Source: JAWPMV01 sp039819665
Lineage (GTDB): Bacteria > Bacteroidota > Bacteroidia > J057
Direction: 5' to 3'
DNA length: 64,000 nt
NCBI GenBank assembly: GCA_039819665.1
Contig: JBCBRM010000011.1
Span: 1 to 64,000 of the forward strand
Shown: piece by piece, positions 1 through 8,503 of the stretch
Numbering within the stretch: the stretch's first letter is position 1
Layout of the letters: each line of letters opens with the position of its first letter
The notes under the pieces: model-generated
Databases searched by the model: none
What the model was told of the DNA's origin: nothing
The model's input: the letters and a program-made list of their open reading frames with translations, nothing else
Program-made: the position numbers and the translations under genes

Positions 1-70
1 GGCCAGTATTTTCTCTACATTTTCAAGAACCTGCAAGGTCTTTCTCCCACTGATAGAGCCCATACTGGCC
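1..70. repeat. inverted segment bounded by 9-bp inverted repeats
   Basis: GGCCAGTAT at 1-9 is the exact reverse complement of ATACTGGCC at 62-70. The 52 bases between them are in the wrong orientation for hutH, as judged by translation of both strands. Flipping 1-70 restores a family-like HutH sequence in frame. The feature may be a true short inversion, an invertible segment, or a fold-back at a contig end. Base 1 is g. If the preceding codon were the His usual in the HutH HVSMG motif, it would have to end in t or c, which mildly favours the fold-back explanation. Confidence 0.75.
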
Positions 71-307
71 ATTGAATTGCTCCTGGCAGCTCAGGCTTTG
101 GATTATCAAAGGCCCCTTAAATCCAGTCCGGTGCTGGAAGCTGTCCACGCTTTGATACGAAACAAAATCGATCACAGCGAAGAAGATAAAGTCTATACAG
201 ATGATATTGAGGCTGCTATACAACTCATCAAAGAACAATCTTTAATCAAAATATCCCATGAATATATCGACAGATCAGAAACGGATGACCTATACCGAAT
301 TCATTAA
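1..307 (+). CDS. hutH: histidine ammonia-lyase, 3' end (partial, with inverted segment)
   Basis: This is the C-terminal end of histidine ammonia-lyase, the first step of histidine breakdown (histidine to urocanate plus ammonia). The frame starts at base 2 and runs off the left edge. From base 71 it reads IELLLAAQALDYQRPLKSSP, typical of the HutH C-terminal helices, and it stops at 305-307. The residues encoded by 2-70 (SIFSTFSRTCKVFLPLIEP) do not look like HutH. The reverse complement of 1-70 in the same phase reads SMGSISGRKTLQVLENVEK, which does match the family and joins cleanly to ILAIEL. The stretch is therefore inverted, yet the frame stays open and the length is unchanged. The 3' end overlaps the proposed hutU start by 50 bases. 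The identity is secure; the state of the first 70 bases is not. Confidence 0.85.
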   Translation, partial: ASIFSTFSRTCKVFLPLIEPILAIELLLAAQALDYQRPLKSSPVLEAVHALIRNKIDHSEEDKVYTDDIEAAIQLIKEQSLIKISHEYIDRSETDDLYRIH

Positions 308-1955
308 CACCTACGCCAATCACCCCAACTATAAAGCCCCTCATGGACCTCAACTTCATGCAAAGTCCTGGCAAACAGAAGCCGCTTTGCGCATGTTTCT
401 CAACAACCTCGACCAGGAAGTAGCCGAGGATCCCAAAAAGCTGGTAGTCTATGGAGGAACTGGACAGGCAGCACGAAATCCGGAAGCCGCTCGACAAATT
501 ATCAAATGTTTACTTGAGCTGGATAATGAGCATAGCTTACTAGTTCAATCCGGAAAGCCTGTGGGCATCGTTCGTACACATCCGCAAGCACCTAGGGTAT
601 TAATAGCCAATAGTAATCTGGTACCTGCCTGGGCAAATTGGGAGCACTTTGAAGACCTCAAAGAAAAAGGTCTGATGATGTATGGGCAAATGACAGCTGG
701 AAGCTGGATTTATATTGGGACACAAGGAATTTTACAAGGGACCTATGAGACCTTTGTAGCTTGTGGTCAAAAGCATTTCAAGGGAGATCTGAGACATCGC
801 TTATTGGTAACCGGTGGATTAGGAGGAATGGGAGGCGCTCAGCCTCTGGCAGCAACTATGGCGGGCGCCACCTTCCTGGGAGTAGACGTAGATCCTCAGC
901 GCATTCAGAAACGTATAGATACCCGCTATATCGGTAAAATGACCTATGAGTATGAGGAGGCGAAAAAATGGGTGCTGGAAGCAAAAGAAAAGGGAGAAAA
1001 TCTCTCCGTAGGTTTGGTAGGAGATATCGGCGATGTCCTGGAAAAATTGATTGCTGATGGAATCACGCCTGACATCCTCACCGACCAAACTTCTGCTCAT
1101 GATCCCTTGCATGGATACGTTCCTCATGGCATGAGTCTGGAAGAAGCAGAGAGCCTAAGATCAACTAATCCGGAAGCCTATCAGGACAAAAGTCTCAGAA
1201 GTATGGCTCGTCATGTGAGTTTCATGTTGGAGATGAAAAAGAAAGGAAGTATTGTCTTTGATTATGGGAATAACCTTCGTGAATTTGCAGTCCAGGGAGG
1301 AGAAGAAAATGCCTTTGATTTCAAAGGTTTTGTACCAGAATATATCCGTCCGTTGTTCTGCGAAGGTAAAGGTCCGTTCCGATGGGCTGCTTTATCTGGT
1401 GATCCTGAAGATATACGGCTTACAGATGAGGCATTGATTGAAGCTTTCCCCGAAAATCACCACATGATCAACTGGCTGAAAGAAGCTCGCGAAAAAGTAG
1501 CCTTTCAGGGATTGCCTTGCCGCATTTGCTGGCTAGGAATGGGGGAGAGGGAAAAAGCCGGTTTAATTTTCAATGAGTTGGTAAGGACAGGTAAAGTAAA
1601 GGCGCCTATAGTAATCGGACGCGATCATCTGGATTGTGGTTCGGTAGCTTCTCCTAATCGGGAAACAGAAGCGATGAAGGATGGTAGTGATGCAGTATCT
1701 GATTGGCCCTTACTCAACCTCATGTCAAATGCATCAGGGGGAGCTACTTGGATTTCCTTTCATCATGGAGGAGGAGTCGGAATGGGATTTTCTCAACATG
1801 CAGGTATGGTGATTCTAGCTGATGGAACTGAAAGGGCTGAAAACTGTATCAAGCGTGTCCTTCATAACGATCCAGCTATGGGTATCTTCCGACATGCAGA
1901 TGCTGGCTACGAAATCGCCCAACGTACCTCCGATCTATTTGATTTAGGAATATAA
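258..1955 (+). CDS. hutU: urocanate hydratase
   Basis: This enzyme hydrates urocanate to 4-imidazolone-5-propionate in the cytosol, with tightly bound NAD+ acting as electrophile. The 565-residue length fits the common bacterial form. Seen in the sequence: the N-terminal KSWQTEAALRMFLNNLD block (37-53), YGGTGQAARN (65-74), the glycine-rich NAD-binding loop GGLGGMGGAQ (186-195), the ICWLGMG block with Cys424 matching the family's active-site cysteine, and the HHGGGVGMG block near 502-510. The start at 258 lies inside the end of hutH; an ATG at 285 is an alternative, and no clear Shine-Dalgarno decides between them. It is followed after two bases by hutI, so the genes are almost certainly co-transcribed. 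Confidence 0.97.
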   Translation: MNISTDQKRMTYTEFINTYANHPNYKAPHGPQLHAKSWQTEAALRMFLNNLDQEVAEDPKKLVVYGGTGQAARNPEAARQIIKCLLELDNEHSLLVQSGKPVGIVRTHPQAPRVLIANSNLVPAWANWEHFEDLKEKGLMMYGQMTAGSWIYIGTQGILQGTYETFVACGQKHFKGDLRHRLLVTGGLGGMGGAQPLAATMAGATFLGVDVDPQRIQKRIDTRYIGKMTYEYEEAKKWVLEAKEKGENLSVGLVGDIGDVLEKLIADGITPDILTDQTSAHDPLHGYVPHGMSLEEAESLRSTNPEAYQDKSLRSMARHVSFMLEMKKKGSIVFDYGNNLREFAVQGGEENAFDFKGFVPEYIRPLFCEGKGPFRWAALSGDPEDIRLTDEALIEAFPENHHMINWLKEAREKVAFQGLPCRICWLGMGEREKAGLIFNELVRTGKVKAPIVIGRDHLDCGSVASPNRETEAMKDGSDAVSDWPLLNLMSNASGGATWISFHHGGGVGMGFSQHAGMVILADGTERAENCIKRVLHNDPAMGIFRHADAGYEIAQRTSDLFDLGI

Positions 1956-1957
1956 TC

Positions 1958-3190
1958 ATGGAATTACTTATTGGTCCCTTTTCCGAGCTATTGAGCTTTG
2001 AAGGCTTAAGCCTAAAAGGAGCACTCAGTGATGAGGAACTTATCATACAAAAGGAGGCAGGGGTATGGGTCAAAGATGGAAAGGTTCTGAAGACAGGACC
2101 TTTCCATGACTTAAGCATGGAGGCTATTGCCCAAAATGTTAGGATTAGCCATTTGGTTACACCTATGGTTGTCCTTCCTGGATTTGTAGATGCGCATACC
2201 CATATTTGCTTTGGAGGAAGCAGAGCCAGAGATTATGCCATGCGAAATGCGGGTAAATCCTACCTGGAAATTGCCCGAAGCGGAGGGGGTATTTGGGACA
2301 GTGTACAACAAACCAGAAAGGCTTCAAAAAAAGAGCTAATTGCCGACATAAAAAATCGAGCCCAAAGACACTTAAAAAATGGGATAACTACCATTGAGGT
2401 GAAAAGTGGCTATGGGTTGAATCAAGAACAAGAACTGAAAATGCTGGAGGCAATCAAAGAAGCCAATGAGGAAACGGATGCCCATTTGATTTCCACTTGT
2501 TTAGCTGCACATATTTTCCCTAAGGACTTTGACGGAGAGAAAGAAGTATATCTGGAATATATCCTTTCGGACCTATTGCCTGAACTTAAAATACAAAAAC
2601 TTTCAAATCGTGTCGATATTTTTATCGAGGATACTGCCTTTGAAGAGGCTATGTCTAAGGATTTTCTGTTAAAGGCAAAAGGTCAGGGCTTTGATCTTAC
2701 AGTTCATGCAGATCAATTCCATCCTGGAGGTAGTCAGATAGCAGTAGAGGTGGGGGCTAGAAGTGCAGATCACCTGGAAGCAAGTAGGGATAAGGAAGTG
2801 GAGTTATTGGCAAAAAGCAATACCATTCCGGTCGTGCTTCCTGGAGCTTCAATGGGATTAGGCGAACCATTTGGCCCTGCTCGGAAACTATTGGACGGAG
2901 GAGCTTCTTTAGCGATAGCTTCTGACTGGAATCCAGGTTCAGCACCTATGGGTCAGTTATTGACACAGGCGGCGGTATTGGGTACATATGAAAAGCTAAG
3001 TACCGCTGAAACCCTTTCTGCTCTGACTTTCCGGGCTGCAGCTGCTTTGGGATTATCAGATAGGGGGAGATTGGTTGGAGGAATGTTGGCGGATATGGTC
3101 GCATTTCCAGTGGGTGATCATCGGGAAATTCTGTATCATCAGGGGTCTCTAAAGCCTACTATGGTTTGGAAAGATGGTAAATTGTGCTAA
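1958..3190 (+). CDS. hutI: imidazolonepropionase
   Basis: This amidohydrolase opens the ring of 4-imidazolone-5-propionate to give N-formimino-glutamate, the third step of histidine degradation. The 410 residues carry the expected metal-site motifs: DAHTH (His80, His82), a VHADQFHPGG strand end (His250), ADHLE (His272) and ASDWNPGSAP (Asp323). SGGGIWDSV near 108-116 and KSGYGLN near 149-155 match substrate-binding loops of the HutI family. The gene starts two bases after the hutU stop and is followed by hutG after 27 bases, consistent with one operon. No oddities in length or catalytic residues were seen. Confidence 0.96.
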   Translation: MELLIGPFSELLSFEGLSLKGALSDEELIIQKEAGVWVKDGKVLKTGPFHDLSMEAIAQNVRISHLVTPMVVLPGFVDAHTHICFGGSRARDYAMRNAGKSYLEIARSGGGIWDSVQQTRKASKKELIADIKNRAQRHLKNGITTIEVKSGYGLNQEQELKMLEAIKEANEETDAHLISTCLAAHIFPKDFDGEKEVYLEYILSDLLPELKIQKLSNRVDIFIEDTAFEEAMSKDFLLKAKGQGFDLTVHADQFHPGGSQIAVEVGARSADHLEASRDKEVELLAKSNTIPVVLPGASMGLGEPFGPARKLLDGGASLAIASDWNPGSAPMGQLLTQAAVLGTYEKLSTAETLSALTFRAAAALGLSDRGRLVGGMLADMVAFPVGDHREILYHQGSLKPTMVWKDGKLC

Positions 3191-3217
3191 CCCCATTTCC
3201 TTAATAAATACATCTTT

Positions 3218-4027
3218 ATGTCAGAGGTTTTCCAAATTATTGAGCCCAAATCATCCTTTGTTCCCATTTTATTAAGTATCCCTCATTTGGGAACGGCCTT
3301 TCCAGATGAAGTCAAAGAGAATTATGTTGAGGAGCTGGCTAATAATCCGGATGATACCGATTTCTTTTTGGATCAGTTGTATGATTTCGCCTCTGAGATT
3401 GGGATTACTGTGATACAAGCAAATTACTCCCGCTGGTTGATAGACCTCAATCGCGATCCCCAAAATATCTCTTTATACAAAGATGGTCGCATGATTACTG
3501 GCCTTTGTCCTACTTCAGACTTTAAGGAAAATCCCATTTATAGAAGCCCTGATCTAGAACCTGATCACGAGGAAATAGAAAGGCGTAAAGAAGTATACTA
3601 TTTCCCATACCACCAAAAGATCAACGAAATACTTGAAGGCTGGCGTAAGCAGTATAAAGATGTTTTGCTATGGGATGCGCACTCGATTCGGGAATATGTC
3701 AAGTCCATTCAGCAGGAAAAATTCCCGCAGCTCATCCTTGGTAATAATGATCTGAAAAGTGCGGATAAATCACTTATTGATATAGCCTTAAAAGAGCTGG
3801 TATCAAATGGGCATGAATTGACCCACAATCTTCCCTTCAAAGGTGGTAATATCACCCGGAGTTTTGGTCGACCGGAAAAAGGAATCCACGCCTTGCAACT
3901 GGAAATGATAAAGACCCTGTACATGGATGATGCAGAAGTTTCGTACCATGAAGAAAGAGCGAATAATTTGAAGCCGTTATTAAAGAAAACTTTACTAGCA
4001 CTTTCTCAAGAACTTAAAAGCCTTTAA
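3218..4027 (+). CDS. hutG: N-formylglutamate amidohydrolase (deformylase)
   Basis: The enzyme splits N-formyl-glutamate into glutamate and formate, the last step of the five-step Hut pathway. The 269-residue protein has the FGase-family motifs SIPHLGT (20-26), DDTDFFLDQLYD (45-56), SRWLIDLNRD (71-80), WDAHSIRE and a C-terminal GNITRSFGRPEKGIHALQLEM-type strand with the conserved arginine and glutamate. It could be confused with other N-formylglutamate hydrolase-like proteins, but its position between hutI and hutF settles the role. The gene lies seven bases upstream of hutF, although its product acts after HutF. Confidence 0.93.
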   Translation: MSEVFQIIEPKSSFVPILLSIPHLGTAFPDEVKENYVEELANNPDDTDFFLDQLYDFASEIGITVIQANYSRWLIDLNRDPQNISLYKDGRMITGLCPTSDFKENPIYRSPDLEPDHEEIERRKEVYYFPYHQKINEILEGWRKQYKDVLLWDAHSIREYVKSIQQEKFPQLILGNNDLKSADKSLIDIALKELVSNGHELTHNLPFKGGNITRSFGRPEKGIHALQLEMIKTLYMDDAEVSYHEERANNLKPLLKKTLLALSQELKSL

Positions 4028-4033
4028 TTCAAT

Positions 4034-5407
4034 ATGAAAACCTATAAGTTCAAAGGAGTACTTACGAAAAATGGCTGGTTGGAATCCACCTTCATTCAGG
4101 TTGATGATCAGGGAATTATCCAATCGATAGGACAAGAGCAGAGCGAAGAGTTTGAATCTGTACATGCATATGCTTTACCTGCCTTCCAAAATGCGCATTC
4201 TCACGCATTTCAGTATGCGATGGCGGGATTGGCTGAAAGGCATGAAGTTTCTGAGGTCGCGGACAATTTCTGGTCTTGGCGAGAGGCTATGTATGAATTG
4301 GCCCTGAGCATGAATCCGGACCAAATGGAAGCTGTCGCTTCTATGCTATTTGCAGAAATGCTAAGACAGGGCTATACAGAGGTTGCAGAATTTCATTATA
4401 TCCATCATGATAAAAATGGGCAGCCGTATGAAAATTTAGTGGAAATGGGAGAAAGGCTGTTGGCTGCGGCGCAAAAGACTGGGATTAAAATTACCTTGAT
4501 TCCTGTTTTTTATCGATATGGAGGATTCGGCAAAGTAGCCAATGAGCGGCAAAGAAGATTTTTGAGTCAGGATTTGGAAGCTTATCTGAAGTTGTTTGAC
4601 GAAAGTCGTTCTGCGGCTAAATCCTATAAAGATGCGAGTGTAGGCTATGCCGCCCATTCTATGCGCGCTGTGAGTCCATCCGATTTGAAGATGCTCTGCC
4701 AGGTTCGACAACCAGAATTTCCTTTGCATATGCACATAGCTGAGCAGAAACAAGAAATCAAAGAATGTATTCAATTCCTGCAGGCTCGTCCGGTAGACTG
4801 GATATTAGATAACCTAAATCTAGGTTCAAATTTCCATTTAGTCCACTCGACGCATATGAGTCGTGATGAATCGAGTTCGCTGGGAGCTAGTGGTGCATAT
4901 GTAGTCCTGTGCCCTAGTACTGAAGGGAATCTGGGGGATGGCCTATTTTCATTAAATAGTTTTCAGGAACATGGGGGGAAGTGGAGCATCGGTACGGATA
5001 GCCATATTGGCTTGAATCCATTCGAAGAGTTACGAATATTAGATTATAGCCAAAGAATTCATACCCACAATCGCAACAGCTTCATCGGCAAGCAGACAGG
5101 TGATAATGGAGCCAAAGCCTTAGAAATGGCTTTTTTTTCGGGAAAGAAAGCAATGGGGAAAGAAGTAGATGATTTCTTTGAAGTTGGGGAGTCCCTGGAC
5201 GCTTTGTTAATAGATCCCGATTCGCCTCTGATTTCCAGTAGTAGTCTTGAAAACCTGACTTCCACTATCGTTTATACCGCTGATGCTTCAATGCATAAAG
5301 GGACCCTGGTAAATGGGAGGTGGAAAATTAAGGAGGGGCGGCATATCGATCATTCCCAGATTTTTTCTAAATTTCGAGATACCATAAAATCCCTATCGAA
5401 TAGATAA
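4034..5407 (+). CDS. hutF: formimidoylglutamate deiminase
   Basis: HutF converts N-formimino-glutamate to N-formyl-glutamate and ammonia. It defines the five-step (Pseudomonas-type) route, as opposed to direct formiminoglutamase. The 457-residue amidohydrolase shows NAHSHAFQ (His55, His57), HMHIAEQ (His232, His234, Glu237), a LVHSTHMS strand and IGTDSHIGLNP (Asp322), at positions close to the known metal and catalytic residues of characterised HutF. It is the last gene of the hut operon. Its stop codon directly abuts the stop of the oppositely oriented glycosyltransferase gene, so the two operons converge with no intergenic space and no visible terminator. Confidence 0.94.
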   Translation: MKTYKFKGVLTKNGWLESTFIQVDDQGIIQSIGQEQSEEFESVHAYALPAFQNAHSHAFQYAMAGLAERHEVSEVADNFWSWREAMYELALSMNPDQMEAVASMLFAEMLRQGYTEVAEFHYIHHDKNGQPYENLVEMGERLLAAAQKTGIKITLIPVFYRYGGFGKVANERQRRFLSQDLEAYLKLFDESRSAAKSYKDASVGYAAHSMRAVSPSDLKMLCQVRQPEFPLHMHIAEQKQEIKECIQFLQARPVDWILDNLNLGSNFHLVHSTHMSRDESSSLGASGAYVVLCPSTEGNLGDGLFSLNSFQEHGGKWSIGTDSHIGLNPFEELRILDYSQRIHTHNRNSFIGKQTGDNGAKALEMAFFSGKKAMGKEVDDFFEVGESLDALLIDPDSPLISSSSLENLTSTIVYTADASMHKGTLVNGRWKIKEGRHIDHSQIFSKFRDTIKSLSNR

Positions 5408-6499
5408 TCAGGCAATGGCTCTCAAAATTTGATTGCGGAAAACATCTATGCTAAAGTCTTTGGCCCGCTGGCTGGCTTGTTCAGATAAAGATTTCATAAC
5501 TTCCGGGCTATTTTTCAACTCCTGAATCTTAGCCTCTATTTTTCCTAATTCTCTCATGTCGAGATGGTATCCCTCCTGACCTTCGCGTATGAGTTCCAAA
5601 GGAGCTCCTACAGGAGGCACGATCGAAGGAATCCCATAGCTCATACCTTCGAGTAAAGTCATTCCAAAAGTTTCCGGCCACTCTATGGGATGAGACAGAC
5701 TTAGTAGCAGATTGGTTTTGGCATAAAAAGGATGCACATTTTCTTTCACTGCCTCAAGACTTAGATTTTTCGGAATAGAGACATTTCCCAGAAAGTGCAT
5801 GATTTGCTCTTTTTGCTGGCTGATGATGAGGGTGAAATGTATTTCAGGGAGTTTTTGTGCTAGCTCGATGTACTCAAATATTCCTTTGGCTTTCTTTAGC
5901 GAACACATCATCAAAACCTCAAATTTTTCTTGCGATATAACCGATGATTGCTGCGATTTATATTTCTCGATCATCTCCATAAACTCTCTCGGTAGTGCAT
6001 TATATACGACCTCCTGAGGAATATGAGGGAAATCATGGAAATCCTGTAGATATTTTGAAACGAAAATTAGCTTATTGGCACTTATCCGTATCACAGCCAA
6101 GAGAAGTTTTGTAAATAAAGGAGGCTGGAATTCGGTCTCATGGACGTGATAGATTACTTTCTTTCTCATAATCCAACCCGCCAAGCCTGCTCCAAAAGGT
6201 AGAATTGTATTAGCATAAATACATACATCTTTTCTCCAATACCGTAGAAGACTAAAAAATAAAAGTATCTGGCTGAAGGTGAAATTGATCAGACGAATGT
6301 ATTTATTAGGATGCCATACGTACCAGGCATGAAAACGATTAATAGCTGACAATCCATCCAGGAATCCGGGACCTTTATTGGTATGGAGATCTACCTCTAT
6401 ATTAGCAGTACTTAAGGCATTTATAACATCTGCCAAAACCTTGGGGCTCCCCGTAAAATTATTATACAAATGTGCAACTACAATCCGCTTCCTTTCCAT
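5408..6499 (-). CDS. glycosyltransferase, GT4 type
   Basis: A 363-residue GT-B fold glycosyltransferase, probably adding a sugar to a lipid-linked glycan at the inner face of the cytoplasmic membrane. The N-terminal half begins with a hydrophobic strand followed by YNNFTGSPKVLADV, and HVHETEF occurs near residue 137. The C-terminal half has the GT4 E-x7-E signature in PETFGMTLLEGMSYGIPSI. Donor and acceptor sugars cannot be told from the sequence. It is the last gene of the polysaccharide operon, 11 bases after the preceding glycosyltransferase, and converges on hutF. Confidence 0.87.
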   Translation of the reverse strand: MERKRIVVAHLYNNFTGSPKVLADVINALSTANIEVDLHTNKGPGFLDGLSAINRFHAWYVWHPNKYIRLINFTFSQILLFFSLLRYWRKDVCIYANTILPFGAGLAGWIMRKKVIYHVHETEFQPPLFTKLLLAVIRISANKLIFVSKYLQDFHDFPHIPQEVVYNALPREFMEMIEKYKSQQSSVISQEKFEVLMMCSLKKAKGIFEYIELAQKLPEIHFTLIISQQKEQIMHFLGNVSIPKNLSLEAVKENVHPFYAKTNLLLSLSHPIEWPETFGMTLLEGMSYGIPSIVPPVGAPLELIREGQEGYHLDMRELGKIEAKIQELKNSPEVMKSLSEQASQRAKDFSIDVFRNQILRAIA

Positions 6500-6510
6500 G
6501 TGTTCTCTGA

Positions 6511-7767
6511 TTAATGGGTATAATCTGCAATCTTATTTTTCTCGAGAATTTTTTCGTAAATCTTATTCACCATTTTTCCTTTAGCCTCCCAATTAAACCA
6601 ACTCTCAAATCTATTCCTTGCTCCTTGCGAAAGAAGCTTTCGATAGGCTGGATCTGAAGCTAAACGATGAATTGCATGTGCCAGTAGATTCAGACTTTCT
6701 TCATAATCGATAAATGGAACCCTTATTCCTGAGTTTTCATCAATAGACTCTCCCGGCCCTGAATTATCCAAACAAATGACAGGTATGCCGTGAACAAAGG
6801 CCTCCGGGACAACCATCCCGGCACCTTCATGAGAGGGAAAAAGAAAAATATCGCTTTGCTTATAAATCTCCTCCAGTTTATGCTTTTCTATCCAGTCGAT
6901 AAATCGAATTTGCTCTGATACCTTAAGCTCTTCCGCCAGGCGAATTAGATAGTTTTTATAGGGCCCCTTGCCTACGATGGTCAGGCGAACCCCATCTTTT
7001 CGTAGGGGATTTAACTCATGATAAAATTTGGCAAAAGATCTGATCGTGAGATCGAAGGCCTTCAAAGGAACAAAACGACCAATAGATAAGAGTTCCAAAA
7101 CCGAATGATCTTCTTTTTCATATGCATCCTGCCAGGGCGCTCCAATTGCTGGCATGTGGATGATTCTTTTGCTATTGCCCGGAATACGGTTTTTTACATC
7201 ATGGTTTACAGCCAAAATAACTTCTGATGCTTCAATCCCTTTTTTTAGATTGGGGCTCAGGAGCCAAAAGGCCAATTTGATCCACCATCTGAAGCGATCT
7301 TTGAGGTATTCAATGATTCCATAGTGAGGGAGAATGTAGTCCTTACGAATTTTAGTATGATGTCCAATCGGACCCCAAACAGTTGGTTTACCCAGCTTCC
7401 AGAGAAAATTGGGAATCCAGTCATTGTGAAAGTTTAGATTGTGAGCTATATCAAAATCCAGTTCCATTTCCTTTACAAATTTTGGAACCGTTTTTTGCCA
7501 TAAGTAAAAATAGGGGAGGGCTCCGAATGAGCCTCGTTTCCAGAATCTCTGATACTTGGGGAGGTCGTATCCAAAGAACCTCATATTGGATTCCTGACTT
7601 AACCCATGTTCCTCCAGATAGCGTTCAATATGTGGTAAATTATTTTCGCGGGTAATGACTATGACCTGATTGTATTTGGCCAGTTCTTTTACCCAATTCC
7701 AGCCGGTTCCATCTTCGGAACCTTTATAGGGGTTTATTGCATACGCCGTAATGAGGATTTTTCGCAT
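6511..7767 (-). CDS. glycosyltransferase, GT4 type
   Basis: A 418-residue GT4-family glycosyltransferase. The N-terminus MRKILITAYAINPYKGSEDG is typical for this group, and the C-terminal nucleotide-sugar domain carries SIGRFVPLKAFD and the E-x7-E motif in SHEGAGMVVPEAFVHG. I chose the ATG at 7765-7767 rather than an upstream start at 7803, because the upstream one would overlap the preceding acyltransferase gene and adds residues not typical of the family. It follows that gene after 7 bases and precedes another GT4 gene after 11 bases. Sugar specificity is unknown. Confidence 0.88.
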   Translation of the reverse strand: MRKILITAYAINPYKGSEDGTGWNWVKELAKYNQVIVITRENNLPHIERYLEEHGLSQESNMRFFGYDLPKYQRFWKRGSFGALPYFYLWQKTVPKFVKEMELDFDIAHNLNFHNDWIPNFLWKLGKPTVWGPIGHHTKIRKDYILPHYGIIEYLKDRFRWWIKLAFWLLSPNLKKGIEASEVILAVNHDVKNRIPGNSKRIIHMPAIGAPWQDAYEKEDHSVLELLSIGRFVPLKAFDLTIRSFAKFYHELNPLRKDGVRLTIVGKGPYKNYLIRLAEELKVSEQIRFIDWIEKHKLEEIYKQSDIFLFPSHEGAGMVVPEAFVHGIPVICLDNSGPGESIDENSGIRVPFIDYEESLNLLAHAIHRLASDPAYRKLLSQGARNRFESWFNWEAKGKMVNKIYEKILEKNKIADYTH

Positions 7768-7774
7768 AAAAGCC

Positions 7775-8503
7775 TTAAGCAGGTTGAAGGTCCTGGAGTT
7801 CAACTTTAGGGAGATGGATCTGCTTGATTACTTTCGCAGGTACTCCCCCTATGATGGTGTTTGAAGGAAAGGATTTGGTAACTACTGCTCCGGCTGCGAC
7901 AATACAGTTATTTCCAATCGTCACGCCATCGAGTACAGTAACTTTTGCCCCGATCCAGCAATTCTTACCAATCTTTATTCCTTTTCTACTGACTCCCTGA
8001 AGCCTGATAGGTAACTCAGGAATGTCGAATTTATGATTTTCCGGATGGCAACTCAGGTAGGCTCCGATGATACAATCCGGGCCAATTTCCAATCCTCCAG
8101 CCCCTCCTAAATGGGCAAAATCGCCCAGGCCCACATTATCACCTATTTTTATAAAGGCTCCAAGATCATGAAATGTTTGAGAAATAACCAAACGACTGTA
8201 AGCACCTATATTCACATTGTTTCCGAGTTCAAGGGCCTCCTTCCCCAGGGCACTCAAATAAGCTCCTTCATGGATCTGCACAAATCTGCCAAATTTCATA
8301 TTTCGGAGGTTAAAGAAACGGACTCCTCTTCCCAAAAATAATAGGCGTGGAATCCTTCCCCTGAAAAGGAGTTTAAAAGCTCTCATAAAACAGATTAGTT
8401 TTTGGAATGCGAGGGAAAGAATGAGATGGTCTCTTACCTCTTTGTCCAGGACAAAATCCGGATTTTTCCTTCGAGCAAAGCTTATCAGTATTTGTTTAAT
8501 CAT
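7775..8503 (-). CDS. hexapeptide-repeat acyltransferase (WcaF/WbbJ-like)
   Basis: A 242-residue left-handed beta-helix acyltransferase, most likely O-acetylating a sugar of the surface glycan with acetyl-CoA. Hexapeptide repeats run from about residue 90 to 225 (GNNVNIGAYS, IKIGKNCWIG, VTIGNNCIVAAGAVV), and the end is the classical IGGVPAKVIK. A histidine-containing loop (ISQTFHD, SCHPENHKF) sits where the active site of this family lies. The first 70 residues are basic and hydrophobic. The start overlaps the end of the upstream nucleotidyltransferase/kinase fusion gene by 8 bases, indicating translational coupling. Substrate unknown. Confidence 0.85.
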   Translation of the reverse strand: MIKQILISFARRKNPDFVLDKEVRDHLILSLAFQKLICFMRAFKLLFRGRIPRLLFLGRGVRFFNLRNMKFGRFVQIHEGAYLSALGKEALELGNNVNIGAYSRLVISQTFHDLGAFIKIGDNVGLGDFAHLGGAGGLEIGPDCIIGAYLSCHPENHKFDIPELPIRLQGVSRKGIKIGKNCWIGAKVTVLDGVTIGNNCIVAAGAVVTKSFPSNTIIGGVPAKVIKQIHLPKVELQDLQPA

